A model generated the notes under the pieces. The model had not been told where the DNA came from. It saw only the letters and a program-made list of their open reading frames with translations, and ran no database searches. A stretch of 64,000 nt of DNA from Pseudomonas sp. CC120222-01a (GTDB lineage Bacteria > Pseudomonadota > Gammaproteobacteria > Pseudomonadales > Pseudomonadaceae), in contig NZ_QEQQ01000005.1 of NCBI RefSeq assembly GCF_003097235.1, positions 1 to 64,000 on the forward strand. Reading direction: 5' to 3'. Below, in pieces: positions 44,366-53,745 of this stretch. Both the position numbers and the translations under genes were made by a program. Position 1 is the first letter of the stretch, and each line of letters starts with the position of its first letter.

Positions 44366-46411
44366 ATGCTGCACATCCCGCTCCGCCTCTCCCCCCTCGC
44401 TGTCGCCCTGTGGCTCGCCTCATCACCCAGCCAAGCCGTGGAACTGGAACCCCAGGTCATCACCGCCAATCCGCTGGGCAACCGTCAACTGGCTGCACCC
44501 AGCACCGTGCTTGAAGGTGACGACCTGCTGCAACAGCAACACGGCAGCCTCGGTGAAACCCTGAACAAGCAACCCGGTGTAGCCTCCACCTGGTTCGGCC
44601 CTGGCGCCAGCCGCCCGGTGATTCGCGGCCTGGACGGCGACCGTATTCGCATCCTGCGCAATGGCGTGGGTGCCCTGGATGCCTCGTCGCTGTCCTATGA
44701 CCATGCCGTGCCGCTGGACCCAGTCACGGTCGAGCGCGTGGAAATCGTCCGCGGCCCGGCCGCCCTGCTCTACGGCGGCAATGCCATCGGCGGCGTGGTC
44801 AACACTTTCGACAATCGCATCCCCGACTCGCCGATCGAGGGCATCCACGGTGCTGGCGAACTGCGCTACGGCGGCGCCGACACCACCCGCAGCAGTGCCG
44901 GCAAGCTGGAAGCCGGAGACGGCACCTTTGCCCTGCACCTGGACGCCAATAGCCGTCAATTCAATGACCTGCGTATTCCCGGCTATGCGCAGAGCGCCAA
45001 GGTCCGTGACCCCGACGCGCCTGGCAGTCGCCACCGCCTGGAAAACAGCGACGGCCGCCAGGACGGTGGCGCGATCGGCGGTTCCTACAACTGGGAGCAT
45101 GGCTATGCCGGCCTGTCCTACAGCCGCTACGACAGCAACTACGGCTCGGTGGCCGAGTCCGGCGTGCGCCTGGACATGAAGCAGGACCACTACGCCTTTG
45201 CCTCGGAACTGCGCGACCTGGACGGCCCGTTCAGCTCGGTCAAGGTCGATGCCGGCTACACCGACTACGAGCACAGCGAGATCGAAGAAGGCGAGGTACA
45301 CACCACCTTCAAGAACAAGGGCTACGAAGCCCGCATCGAAGCCCGTCATCAGCCGCTCGGGCCGCTCGAAGGCGTGATTGGCGCACAGGTCAGCCGCAAC
45401 GAGTTCTCGGCGCTGGGCGAGGAAGCCTTCGTCCCGCACACCGACACCGATAGCCTGGCGCTGTTCATGCTCGAGCAGTGGCAGGCCACCGAGCGCCTGA
45501 ACCTGAGCCTGGGCGCTCGCCTGGAACACACCCGCGTCGACCCCGATGCCAAGGGCAACGAGAACTTCGTCGACGCCGACAGCGCCAGCAGCTTCAACGC
45601 CTTCAGCCTGTCCTCGGGCGCGGTGTACCAGCTCGACCCGATCTGGTCGCTGGCGGCCAACCTCGGCTACACCGAGCGCGCCCCGACGTTCTACGAGCTC
45701 TATGCCAATGGTGCCCACGTGGCCACCGGCGCGTATGAAGTCGGTGATGCCAGCCTGAACAAGGAAAAGGCCATTTCCGCCGACCTGGCCCTGCGCTTCG
45801 ACAATGGCACCCACAAAGGCAGCGTCGGGGTGTTCTATAGCCACTTCCGCAACTACATCGGCCTGATCGGCACGGGTAACCTGCGTGAAGGCCATGATCA
45901 CGACCATGACGAGGATGATCACGACCACGATCATGACGATGGCGGCTTCCCCGAGTACCAGTACCAGGGCGTGCGTGCGCGCTTCTACGGCATCGAGGCA
46001 CAAGACCGCTGGAAGCTGCTCGAGAACCGCTATGGCAGCTTCGCGCTGGAGTTGTCCGGCGACTACACCCGGGCCAAGAACCTCGACAGCGGCGAGCCCT
46101 TGCCGCGCATTGCCCCGCTGCGGCTCAACAGCGGACTGGTGTGGGAACTGGACCGCTGGCAGGCACGGGTCGATGTGCAACATGCCGCATCGCAGCATCG
46201 CAAGCCTGAGAACGAGACCAGCACCGACGGCTACACCACGCTCGGGGCCAGCGTCGGCTACCGCTTCGACATCGGCCAGAGCCAGTGGCTGGCCTTCGTG
46301 CGCGGCGAGAACCTGACCGACCAGACCGTGCGCTATGCGAGTTCGATCCTGCGGGATATCGCGCCAGCGCCAGGACGCAGTGTGGAAGTGGGACTGCGGA
46401 CCACCTTCTGA
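44366..46411 (+). CDS. ZnuD-like TonB-dependent zinc receptor
   Basis: The 681-residue precursor has a signal peptide (ending SPSQA), a plug (AAPSTVLEGDDL, GVASTWFGPGASRPVIRGLDGDRIRIL) and a 22-strand barrel that ends in GLRTTF. A His/Asp-rich loop HDHDHDEDDHDHDHDD lies at about 509-526, as in ZnuD, where it captures zinc. Plug sequence and length match the ZnuD/PA0781 group. The start at 44366 (MLHIPLRL) is preceded by AAGGAA at about 12 nt; ATG 44309 is an alternative but would place the Zur box inside the gene. Zinc uptake under limitation is inferred. Confidence 0.88.
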   Translation: MLHIPLRLSPLAVALWLASSPSQAVELEPQVITANPLGNRQLAAPSTVLEGDDLLQQQHGSLGETLNKQPGVASTWFGPGASRPVIRGLDGDRIRILRNGVGALDASSLSYDHAVPLDPVTVERVEIVRGPAALLYGGNAIGGVVNTFDNRIPDSPIEGIHGAGELRYGGADTTRSSAGKLEAGDGTFALHLDANSRQFNDLRIPGYAQSAKVRDPDAPGSRHRLENSDGRQDGGAIGGSYNWEHGYAGLSYSRYDSNYGSVAESGVRLDMKQDHYAFASELRDLDGPFSSVKVDAGYTDYEHSEIEEGEVHTTFKNKGYEARIEARHQPLGPLEGVIGAQVSRNEFSALGEEAFVPHTDTDSLALFMLEQWQATERLNLSLGARLEHTRVDPDAKGNENFVDADSASSFNAFSLSSGAVYQLDPIWSLAANLGYTERAPTFYELYANGAHVATGAYEVGDASLNKEKAISADLALRFDNGTHKGSVGVFYSHFRNYIGLIGTGNLREGHDHDHDEDDHDHDHDDGGFPEYQYQGVRARFYGIEAQDRWKLLENRYGSFALELSGDYTRAKNLDSGEPLPRIAPLRLNSGLVWELDRWQARVDVQHAASQHRKPENETSTDGYTTLGASVGYRFDIGQSQWLAFVRGENLTDQTVRYASSILRDIAPAPGRSVEVGLRTTF

Positions 46412-46418
46412 GCCATGT

Positions 46419-46440
46419 GGGGCTGCCAAGCAGCCCCTTT
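46419..46440 (+). terminator. Terminator of the TonB receptor gene
   Basis: GGGGCTGC (46419-46426), loop CAA, GCAGCCCC (46430-46437) and TTT. The T-run is short but the stem is strong. Confidence 0.75.
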
Positions 46441-46633
46441 AATCAGCTGACTGTTACTGAATCAGCAACAATCAACTGCGACAATTTGTCTTTTTTTCTT
46501 ACAACTTCCCCTATATCCTCCCCGCCGCAAGCTGAATCGCTTCACCCAGCATTCCCAATTGCCACTTACATCGAAGAGCCCGCTCCTCGGTGCGCTCGCC
46601 GTTTGCTCAATAATCAAAAGATAGCGCTATCTC

Positions 46634-47980
46634 ATGTTCCAACTGCCCAAGACCCGCTACACCGGCTTTGCCCTCATTGCCCTCACCGCCAGCCTGCCGA
46701 ATACGGCCAGCGCCAGCGAACCCTTCGCCAAAGACTCCCCATGGATGTTCGGCGACTGGGGTGGCACCCGTACCGAGCTGTTGGAAAAAGGCTACGACTT
46801 CACCCTCGGCTACACCGGCGAGATGGGCAGCAACCTGCACGGCGGCTACGACCACGACCGCACGGCACGCTACAGCGACCAGTTCACCTTCGGCAGCCAC
46901 CTGGACCTGGAGAAGATCCTCGGCTGGAACGACACCGAGTTCCAGCTGACCGTCACCGAGCGCCACGGCGACAACATCAGCAATGACCGCATCAACGACC
47001 CACGGGTCGGCGGCTTCACCTCGGCCCAGGAAGTCTGGGGCCGTGGCGAAACCTGGCGGCTGACGCAAATGTGGATCAAGCAGAAATATTTCGACGGCGC
47101 CCTGGACGTGAAAGTCGGCCGTTTCGGCGAAGGCGAGGATTTCAACAGCTTCCCCTGCGACTTCCAGAACCTGGCCTTCTGCGGCTCGCAGGTGGGCAAC
47201 TGGGTCGGCGGCATCTGGTACAACTGGCCGGTCAGCCAGTGGGCCATGCGCGTGCGCTACAACCTCAACCCTGAGTTGTACGCCCAGGTTGGCGTATATG
47301 AGCAGAACCCGTCCAACCTCGAATCCGGTAACGGTTTCAAGCTCAGCGGCAGCGGCACCCAGGGTGCGGTGATGCCGGTCGAACTGGTATGGACCCCACG
47401 TATCCAAGGCCTGAAAGGGGAATATCGCGCCGGCTACTACTACAGTAATGCCAAGGCACAGGATGTTCTCAAGGACAGCAACGGCCAGCCGGCCGCCCTC
47501 AGTGGCGCCGCTTACCGCAGCAGTTCGAGCAAGCACGGCATGTGGCTCGGGGCCCAGCAGCAGGTCACCTCGCTGGCGTCCGACCAGTCGCGCGGCCTGA
47601 GCCTGTTCGCCAACGCCACGGTGCACGACAAGAAGACCAATGTCATCGACAACTATGTTCAAGCTGGACTGGTTTACAAAGGCCCCTTCGATGCCCGCGC
47701 CAAGGACGACATCGGCTTCGCCCTCGCCCGCGTGCACGCCAACCCGGCCTACCGCAAGAACGCCCGCCAGGCCAATCAGGTGGCCGGCCTCGACGACTAC
47801 GACAACCCGGGCTACCTGCCGGTGCAAGACACCGAGTACAGCGCCGAACTCTATTACGGCATTCACCTGGCCGACTGGCTCACGGTGCGCCCGAACCTGC
47901 AGTACATCCGCCATCCGGGCGGGGTGTCGCAGGTCGACAGCGCGCTGATCGGCGGCCTGAAGATTCAAAGCACGTTCTGA
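46634..47980 (+). CDS. oprB: Carbohydrate-selective porin OprB
   Basis: The 448-residue precursor has a signal peptide (cleavage near ASA, about residue 27). Its mature part is an OprB porin (WMFGDWGGTRTELLEKGYDFTLGYTGE, LDVKVGRFGEGEDFNSFPCDFQNLAFCG, final strand GGLKIQSTF). It lets glucose and other sugars cross the outer membrane. It lies 42 bp before gcd on the same strand, so the pair probably shares a transcript and a role in periplasmic glucose use. The 220 bp upstream hold no clear operator. Confidence 0.95.
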   Translation: MFQLPKTRYTGFALIALTASLPNTASASEPFAKDSPWMFGDWGGTRTELLEKGYDFTLGYTGEMGSNLHGGYDHDRTARYSDQFTFGSHLDLEKILGWNDTEFQLTVTERHGDNISNDRINDPRVGGFTSAQEVWGRGETWRLTQMWIKQKYFDGALDVKVGRFGEGEDFNSFPCDFQNLAFCGSQVGNWVGGIWYNWPVSQWAMRVRYNLNPELYAQVGVYEQNPSNLESGNGFKLSGSGTQGAVMPVELVWTPRIQGLKGEYRAGYYYSNAKAQDVLKDSNGQPAALSGAAYRSSSSKHGMWLGAQQQVTSLASDQSRGLSLFANATVHDKKTNVIDNYVQAGLVYKGPFDARAKDDIGFALARVHANPAYRKNARQANQVAGLDDYDNPGYLPVQDTEYSAELYYGIHLADWLTVRPNLQYIRHPGGVSQVDSALIGGLKIQSTF

Positions 47981-48022
47981 CCACTTTCACACTGACCACC
48001 TTCACTAAAGGGAGAACCTACG

Positions 48023-50434
48023 ATGAGCACTGACGGTGCCAACCAAGGAACCCGCTGGCTGCCACGCCTGATGGGCGTGCTGCTGTTGCTGATGGGCCTG
48101 GCCCTGCTGGCCGGCGGCATCAAGCTGAGCCAGCTGGGCGGATCGCTGTACTACCTGATTGCCGGTATCGGCTTTGCCCTGTCGGGCGCCCTGCTGCTGG
48201 CCAAGCGCCGTATTGCCCTGGGCCTGTATGGCCTGGTGCTGCTGGGCAGCACGGTCTGGGCCATGCTCGAAGTGGGCCTGGACTGGTGGCAACTGGTGCC
48301 GCGCCTGGCCATCTGGTTCGCCATCGGCGTGGTGCTGCTGCTGCCGTGGGCCCGCCGCCCGCTGACCGGCCCTGCCGCCAAGGCCAACACCGCGCTGCTC
48401 AGTGTTGCCGTGCTGGCTTCGGGCGCCTGCGCCCTGGGCAGCCAGTTCACCCACCCGGGTGAAGTGTTCGGCGAACTGGGCCGCGACAACAGCGAAATGG
48501 GCAGCGCCGCGCCGGCCATGCCGGATGGCGACTGGCAGGCCTATGGCCGCACCGAGCACGGCGACCGCTATTCGCCGCTGCGCCAGATCACCCCACAGAA
48601 CGCCTACCGCCTTGAAGAAGCCTGGCGCATCCGCACCGGCGACCTGCCGACCGACAACGACCCGGTCGAGCTGACCAACGAAAACACCCCGCTGAAGGCC
48701 AACGGCATGCTCTATGCCTGCACCGCCCACAGCAAAGTGCTGGCCCTGGACCCGGACACTGGTGCCGAGATCTGGCGCTACGACCCGCAGATCAAGACCC
48801 CGGTCGGCACCTTCAAGGGCTTCGCCCACATGACCTGCCGCGGCGTCTCGTACTATGACGAGAACAGCTACGTCAGCCGCGACGGCAGCCCGGCTCCGAA
48901 GGTGTCCGACGCCGGCCAGGCCGTGGCCCAGGCCTGCCCACGCCGCCTCTACCTGCCGACCGCCGACGCCCGCCTGATCGCCATCAACGCCGACAACGGC
49001 AAGGTCTGCGAAGGCTTCGCCAACCAGGGCGCGATCGACCTGACCACCGGCATCGGCCCGTTCACTGCCGGTGGCTATTACTCTACCTCGCCGGTGGCGA
49101 TCACCCGCAGCCTGGTGATCATCGGCGGCCATGTCACCGACAACGAGTCGACCAACGAACCGTCCGGCGTGATCCGCGCCTACGACGTGCACGACGGCCA
49201 CCTGGTGTGGAACTGGGACAGCAACAACCCGGACGACACCAAGCCGCTGGCCCCGGGCAAGATGTACAGCCGCAACTCGGCCAACATGTGGTCGCTGGCC
49301 AGCGTCGACGAAGACCTGGGGATGGTCTACCTGCCGCTGGGCAACCAGACCCCTGACCAGTGGGGCGCCGACCGCACCCCGGGCGCCGAGAAGTACAGCG
49401 CCGGCGTGGTCGCCCTGGACCTGGCCACCGGCAAGGCCCGCTGGAACTACCAGTTCACCCACCACGACCTGTGGGACATGGACGTCGGCAGCCAGCCGAC
49501 CCTGGTGCACCTGAAGACCAAGGACGACGTGAAGCCGGCGATCATCGTGCCGACCAAGCAGGGCAGCCTGTACGTGCTCGACCGCCGCGACGGCACGCCG
49601 ATCGTGCCGATTCGCGAGATCCCGGTCCCGCAGGGCGCGGTCAAGGGTGACCACACCGCACCGACCCAGGCCCGCTCCGACCTCAACCTGCTGGGCCCTG
49701 AGCTGACCGAACAGGCCATGTGGGGCGCTACGCCGTTCGACCAGATGCTGTGCCGCATCCAGTTCCGCGAGCTGCGCTACGAAGGCCAATACACCCCGCC
49801 GTCCGAACAGGGCAGCCTGATCTACCCAGGCAACGTCGGCGTGTTCAACTGGGGCAGCGTGTCGGTCGACCCGGTGCGCCAACTGCTCTTCACTTCGCCC
49901 AACTACATGGCCTTCGTGTCGAAGATGGTGCCGCGCGAGCAGGTAGCCGCCGGCAGCAAGCGCGAAAGCGAGACCAGCGGTGTGCAGCCGAACACTGGCG
50001 CGCCGTACGCGGTGACCATGCACCCGTTCATGTCGCCGATCGGCATCCCGTGCCAGGCGCCCGCCTGGGGTTATGTGGCGGCCATCGACCTGTTCACCAA
50101 CAAGGTGGTGTGGAAGCGCAAGAACGGCACTACCCGTGACAGCACCCCGGTGCCGATCGGCATGCCGGTGGGCGTACCGAGCATGGGCGGTTCGATCGTC
50201 ACCGCCGGTGGCGTCGGCTTCCTCAGCGGCACCCTCGACCAGTTCCTGCGTGCCTATGACGTGAACAACGGCAAGGAACTGTGGAAGGCCCGCCTGCCAG
50301 CAGGTGGCCAGGCCACGCCGATGACCTATACCGGCAAGGACGGCAAGCAGTACGTGCTGATCGTCGCCGGCGGCCATGGCTCGCTGGGCACGAAAATGGG
50401 CGATTACATCATCGCTTACAAATTGGCTGAGTAA
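48023..50434 (+). CDS. gcd: Membrane-bound PQQ-dependent glucose dehydrogenase
   Basis: The 803-residue enzyme oxidises glucose to gluconolactone in the periplasm and passes electrons to ubiquinone. The first about 140 residues hold five transmembrane helices (LMGVLLLLMGLALLAGGI, LYYLIAGIGFALSGALLLA, LGLYGLVLLGSTVWAML, RLAIWFAIGVVLLLPW, ALLSVAVLASGACALG). The PQQ propeller follows (DWQAYGRTEHGDRYSPLRQI, VVALDLATGKARWNYQFTHHDLWDMD, NKVVWKRKNGT, MGGSIVTAGGVGFLSGTLDQFLRAYD). ATG at 48023 follows AAGGGAG. Expression with oprB is likely. A REP pair follows. Confidence 0.97.
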   Translation: MSTDGANQGTRWLPRLMGVLLLLMGLALLAGGIKLSQLGGSLYYLIAGIGFALSGALLLAKRRIALGLYGLVLLGSTVWAMLEVGLDWWQLVPRLAIWFAIGVVLLLPWARRPLTGPAAKANTALLSVAVLASGACALGSQFTHPGEVFGELGRDNSEMGSAAPAMPDGDWQAYGRTEHGDRYSPLRQITPQNAYRLEEAWRIRTGDLPTDNDPVELTNENTPLKANGMLYACTAHSKVLALDPDTGAEIWRYDPQIKTPVGTFKGFAHMTCRGVSYYDENSYVSRDGSPAPKVSDAGQAVAQACPRRLYLPTADARLIAINADNGKVCEGFANQGAIDLTTGIGPFTAGGYYSTSPVAITRSLVIIGGHVTDNESTNEPSGVIRAYDVHDGHLVWNWDSNNPDDTKPLAPGKMYSRNSANMWSLASVDEDLGMVYLPLGNQTPDQWGADRTPGAEKYSAGVVALDLATGKARWNYQFTHHDLWDMDVGSQPTLVHLKTKDDVKPAIIVPTKQGSLYVLDRRDGTPIVPIREIPVPQGAVKGDHTAPTQARSDLNLLGPELTEQAMWGATPFDQMLCRIQFRELRYEGQYTPPSEQGSLIYPGNVGVFNWGSVSVDPVRQLLFTSPNYMAFVSKMVPREQVAAGSKRESETSGVQPNTGAPYAVTMHPFMSPIGIPCQAPAWGYVAAIDLFTNKVVWKRKNGTTRDSTPVPIGMPVGVPSMGGSIVTAGGVGFLSGTLDQFLRAYDVNNGKELWKARLPAGGQATPMTYTGKDGKQYVLIVAGGHGSLGTKMGDYIIAYKLAE

Positions 50435-50461
50435 GCGCTGCTAGTCTGACATGCACGACCC

Positions 50462-50575
50462 TGTGGGAGCGGCCTTGTGTCGCGAAAGGGTCGCGCAGCG
50501 GCCCCATGATCTCTGCTGGTGCACAGATTTTGGGGCTGCTGCGCAGCCCTTTCGCGACACAAGGCCGCTCCCACA
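50462..50575. repeat. REP inverted pair, type A
   Basis: TGTGGGAGCGGCCTTGTGTC and its inverse flank about 45 bp of unrelated sequence. It ends 2 bp before the lon -35 element, so the repeat may insulate the heat-shock promoter from gcd read-through. Confidence 0.9.
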
Positions 50576-50577
50576 CC

Positions 50578-50607
50578 ATTGAAACCCATCCCCCCCCGCC
50601 CCATCTA
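50578..50607 (+). promoter_or_regulatory. Sigma32 heat-shock promoter of lon
   Basis: ATTGAAA (-35, 50578-50584) is followed after 14 bp by CCCCATCTA (-10, 50599-50607). This matches the sigma32 consensus CTTGAAA-N13-15-CCCCATNTA at all but one position. The start would be near 50614, 23 bp before ATG. Confidence 0.8.
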
Positions 50608-50636
50608 AGCACCATAGTCATTCACGCAGGTGCCCC

Positions 50637-53057
50637 ATGAGCGACCAGCAGGATTTCCCGGAACAACCCGACGAACACAGCGCAATCGAACAGCCCGACA
50701 CCCAGGCCCATGCCGGCCACGCCCTCGCCCTGCCCGGCCAGCAGCTGCCGGACAAGGTCTACGTGATCCCGATCCACAACCGCCCGTTCTTCCCCGCGCA
50801 AGTGCTGCCGGTGATCGTCAACGAAGAGCCCTGGGCCGAAACCCTCGACCTGGTAGCCAAGACCGAACACCACTCGCTGGCACTGTTCTTCATGGACACC
50901 CCGCCGGAAGACCACCGCCATTTCGACACCTCGGCCCTGCCGGAGTACGGCACCCTGGTCAAGGTGCACCATGCCAGCCGCGAAAACGGCAAATTGCAGT
51001 TCGTCGCCCAGGGCCTGACCCGGGTGCGCATCCGCACCTGGCTCAAGCACCATCGCCCACCGTACCTGGTCGAAGTCGAGTACCCGCGCCAGCCGGCCGA
51101 GCCGACCGACGAGGTCAAGGCCTACGGCATGGCGCTGATCAATGCGATCAAGGAACTGCTGCCGCTCAACCCGCTGTACAGCGAAGAACTGAAGAACTAC
51201 CTCAACCGCTTCAGCCCCAACGACCCGTCGCCACTCACCGACTTCGCCGCCGCGCTCACCTCCGCCACCGGCAACCAGCTGCAGGAAGTGCTCGACTGCG
51301 TGCCCATGCTCAAGCGCATGGAGAAGGTCCTGCCGATGCTGCGCAAGGAGGTCGAGGTCGCGCGCCTGCAGAACGAGATTTCCGCCGAGGTCAACCGGCA
51401 GATCGGTGAGCACCAGCGCGAGTTCTTCCTCAAGGAACAGCTCAAAGTCATCCAGCAGGAGCTGGGCCTGACCAAGGACGACCGCAGCGCCGACCTCGAA
51501 CAGTTCGAGCAGCGCCTGGCCGGCAAGACCTTGCCCGAGCAGGCGAAAAAACGCATCGACGAAGAAATGGGCAAGCTGGCCATCCTCGAGACCGGCTCGC
51601 CCGAATACGCCGTCACCCGCAATTACCTGGAATGGGCCACCGCCCTGCCCTGGGGCGTGTATGGCAAGGACAAGCTCGACCTCAAGCATGCGCGCAAGGT
51701 GCTCGACCAGCACCACGCCGGCCTGGATGACATCAAGGAGCGCATTCTCGAGTTCCTCGCCGTCGGCGCCTGGAAGGGTGAGATCAGCGGCTCGATCGTG
51801 CTGCTGGTGGGCCCGCCCGGGGTGGGCAAGACCAGCATCGGCAAGTCCATTGCCGAATCCCTTGGCCGGCCGTTCTACCGCTTCAGCGTCGGCGGCATGC
51901 GCGACGAGGCCGAGATCAAGGGCCACCGCCGCACTTACATCGGCGCCCAGCCGGGCAAGCTGGTGCAGGCGTTGAAGGAAGTCGAAGTGATGAACCCGGT
52001 GATCATGCTCGACGAGATCGACAAGATGGGCCAGAGCTACCAGGGCGACCCGGCCTCGGCGCTACTGGAAACCCTCGACCCGGAGCAGAACGTCGATTTC
52101 CTCGACCACTACCTGGACCTGCGCCTGGACCTGTCCAAGGTGCTGTTCGTGTGTACTGCCAACACCCTCGACTCGATCCCCGGGCCGCTGCTCGACCGTA
52201 TGGAAGTGATCCGCCTGTCCGGCTACATCACCGAAGAGAAGCTGGCCATCGCCAAGCGCCACCTGTGGCCCAAGCAGCTGGAAAAGGCCGGTGTGGCCAA
52301 GACCAGCCTGAGCATCAGCGACAGCGCCCTGCGCACAGTGATCGAAGGCTATGCCCGTGAAGCGGGCGTGCGCCAACTGGAAAAACAGTTGGGCAAGCTG
52401 GTGCGCAAGGCCGTGGTCAAGCTGCTGGAAGACCCGGACGCCAAGCTCAAGATCGGCAACAAGGACCTGGAGCCCGCCCTGGGTATGCCGGTGTTCCGCA
52501 GCGAGCAGGTGCTGGCCGGCAAAGGCGTGATTACTGGCCTTGCCTGGACCAGCATGGGCGGCGCGACCCTGCCGATCGAGGCCACCCACATCCACAGCCT
52601 CAACCGCGGGCTAAAGCTCACCGGGCAGTTGGGTGACGTGATGAAGGAGTCGGCGGAGATCGCCTACAGCTACATCAGCTCGAACCTGAAGCAGTTCGGT
52701 GGCACTCCTGGCTATTTCAACGAAGCCTTCATCCACTTGCACGTACCCGAGGGCGCCACGCCCAAGGATGGCCCCAGTGCCGGGGTGACCATGGCCAGCG
52801 CCCTGCTGTCCCTGGCCCGTGACCAGGCGCCGAAAAAGGGGGTGGCCATGACCGGCGAACTGACCCTGACCGGCCAGGTGCTGCCAATTGGCGGCGTGCG
52901 CGAGAAGGTGATCGCGGCGCGGCGGCAGAAGATCTTCGAACTGATCCTGCCCGAGCCAAATCGCGGTGACTACGACGAGCTGCCGGACTACCTGCGTGAA
53001 GGCCTGACCGTGCATTTCGCCAAGCGCTTCGCTGACGTGGCCAAAGTCTTGTTCTGA
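50637..53057 (+). CDS. lon: ATP-dependent Lon-type protease (second Lon, AsrA-like)
   Basis: The 806-residue protein has a Lon N-domain (VYVIPIHNRPFFPAQVLPVIV), AAA+ domain (Walker A GPPGVGKTS, Walker B MLDEIDKM) and a protease domain with the S714/K757 dyad in DGPSAGVTMA and GGVREKVIAARR. The 43-residue spacing equals that of E. coli S679/K722. Compared with housekeeping Lon it has a longer polar N-terminus. In P. aeruginosa the homologue next to the icp gene is AsrA (PA0779), a heat- and aminoglycoside-induced protease; the same neighbour order here and the sigma32 promoter support that identity. Confidence 0.93.
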   Translation: MSDQQDFPEQPDEHSAIEQPDTQAHAGHALALPGQQLPDKVYVIPIHNRPFFPAQVLPVIVNEEPWAETLDLVAKTEHHSLALFFMDTPPEDHRHFDTSALPEYGTLVKVHHASRENGKLQFVAQGLTRVRIRTWLKHHRPPYLVEVEYPRQPAEPTDEVKAYGMALINAIKELLPLNPLYSEELKNYLNRFSPNDPSPLTDFAAALTSATGNQLQEVLDCVPMLKRMEKVLPMLRKEVEVARLQNEISAEVNRQIGEHQREFFLKEQLKVIQQELGLTKDDRSADLEQFEQRLAGKTLPEQAKKRIDEEMGKLAILETGSPEYAVTRNYLEWATALPWGVYGKDKLDLKHARKVLDQHHAGLDDIKERILEFLAVGAWKGEISGSIVLLVGPPGVGKTSIGKSIAESLGRPFYRFSVGGMRDEAEIKGHRRTYIGAQPGKLVQALKEVEVMNPVIMLDEIDKMGQSYQGDPASALLETLDPEQNVDFLDHYLDLRLDLSKVLFVCTANTLDSIPGPLLDRMEVIRLSGYITEEKLAIAKRHLWPKQLEKAGVAKTSLSISDSALRTVIEGYAREAGVRQLEKQLGKLVRKAVVKLLEDPDAKLKIGNKDLEPALGMPVFRSEQVLAGKGVITGLAWTSMGGATLPIEATHIHSLNRGLKLTGQLGDVMKESAEIAYSYISSNLKQFGGTPGYFNEAFIHLHVPEGATPKDGPSAGVTMASALLSLARDQAPKKGVAMTGELTLTGQVLPIGGVREKVIAARRQKIFELILPEPNRGDYDELPDYLREGLTVHFAKRFADVAKVLF

Positions 53058-53074
53058 CCTGCTGACTCGCTCAT

Positions 53075-53191
53075 TGTGGGAGCGGCCTTGTGTCGCGAAA
53101 GGGCCGCAAAGCGGCCCCGGGATTACAGCACTGGTGCATCAATTGCCAGGGCTGCTGCGCAGCCCTTTCGCGACACAAGGCCGCTCCCACA
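53075..53191. repeat. REP inverted pair, type A
   Basis: It has the same arms as the pairs at 23871 and 50462. It lies in the 206-bp gap after lon. With the copy at 50462 it brackets the lon gene on both sides. Confidence 0.9.
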
Positions 53192-53263
53192 CTGACCGAG
53201 TCAAACACACCCTCACGCGTAACATCGGGTATCCTCAGGCCATCGCCAGTCTTCGGAGCCACC

Positions 53264-53656
53264 ATGACCGCCCCTCGTCTGCTCGTTCCCCTGAGCCTCG
53301 CCCTGCTTGCCGCCTGCGCCCAGCAGCCAAAGCAAACCGTCGAACTGGACGCCGAGAGCGAATGCCCCAAGCGCCTGCAAGTCGGCCAGAGCCTCACCCT
53401 GACTTTGCCTAGCAACCCCACCACCGGCTACCGCTGGCTGGTGCAGAACCCTGCATCCAACGTGCTGCAAAGCCTGGGCCCCGAGGTCTACAGTGCCCCC
53501 GAGGACGCCGGTATCGTCGGCAGTTCGGGCATCTCGACCTGGCGCTACCAGGCCCGCACCGCCGGTGAGGGTCACCTGGTGCTGGTCTACCAGCAGCCCT
53601 GGGCGCCGGAAGTACGCCCGGTACAGACCTTCGATTGCGCCATCCGGGTCAACTAA
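53264..53656 (+). CDS. icp: Chagasin-type cysteine protease inhibitor, lipoprotein
   Basis: The 130-residue precursor has a lipoprotein signal (LALLAAC, lipid Cys at about residue 17). The mature part is an I42 chagasin-like inhibitor: NPTTGYRW is the first loop, VGSSGIST the second, and QPWAPE corresponds to the RPW loop. It would block papain-like proteases from the envelope. The start at 53264 follows CGGAG; an open frame upstream to 53090 crosses a REP pair and is not coding. P. aeruginosa has the same gene (PA0778) beside asrA. Confidence 0.85.
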   Translation: MTAPRLLVPLSLALLAACAQQPKQTVELDAESECPKRLQVGQSLTLTLPSNPTTGYRWLVQNPASNVLQSLGPEVYSAPEDAGIVGSSGISTWRYQARTAGEGHLVLVYQQPWAPEVRPVQTFDCAIRVN

Positions 53657-53745
53657 ACGCAAAGCGCTGGTCAGCCAACCATGCATCCACGCCGCGGTTT
53701 GGCTAGAATGCCGGCCCTGCATATCGCCAGCCGCCTGGATTCACC

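Noticed and set aside
45894..45944. His/Asp-rich run as a low-complexity sequencing artefact
   Set aside because: The frame is kept on both sides, and such loops are normal in ZnuD-like receptors.
44423..46429. 668-codon antisense frame over the TonB receptor
   Set aside because: Shadow of the receptor's codon bias. It has no ribosome-binding site or recognisable motif.
48005..50377. 790-codon antisense frame over gcd
   Set aside because: Composition artefact (His/Val/Gly-rich) opposite an intact glucose dehydrogenase.
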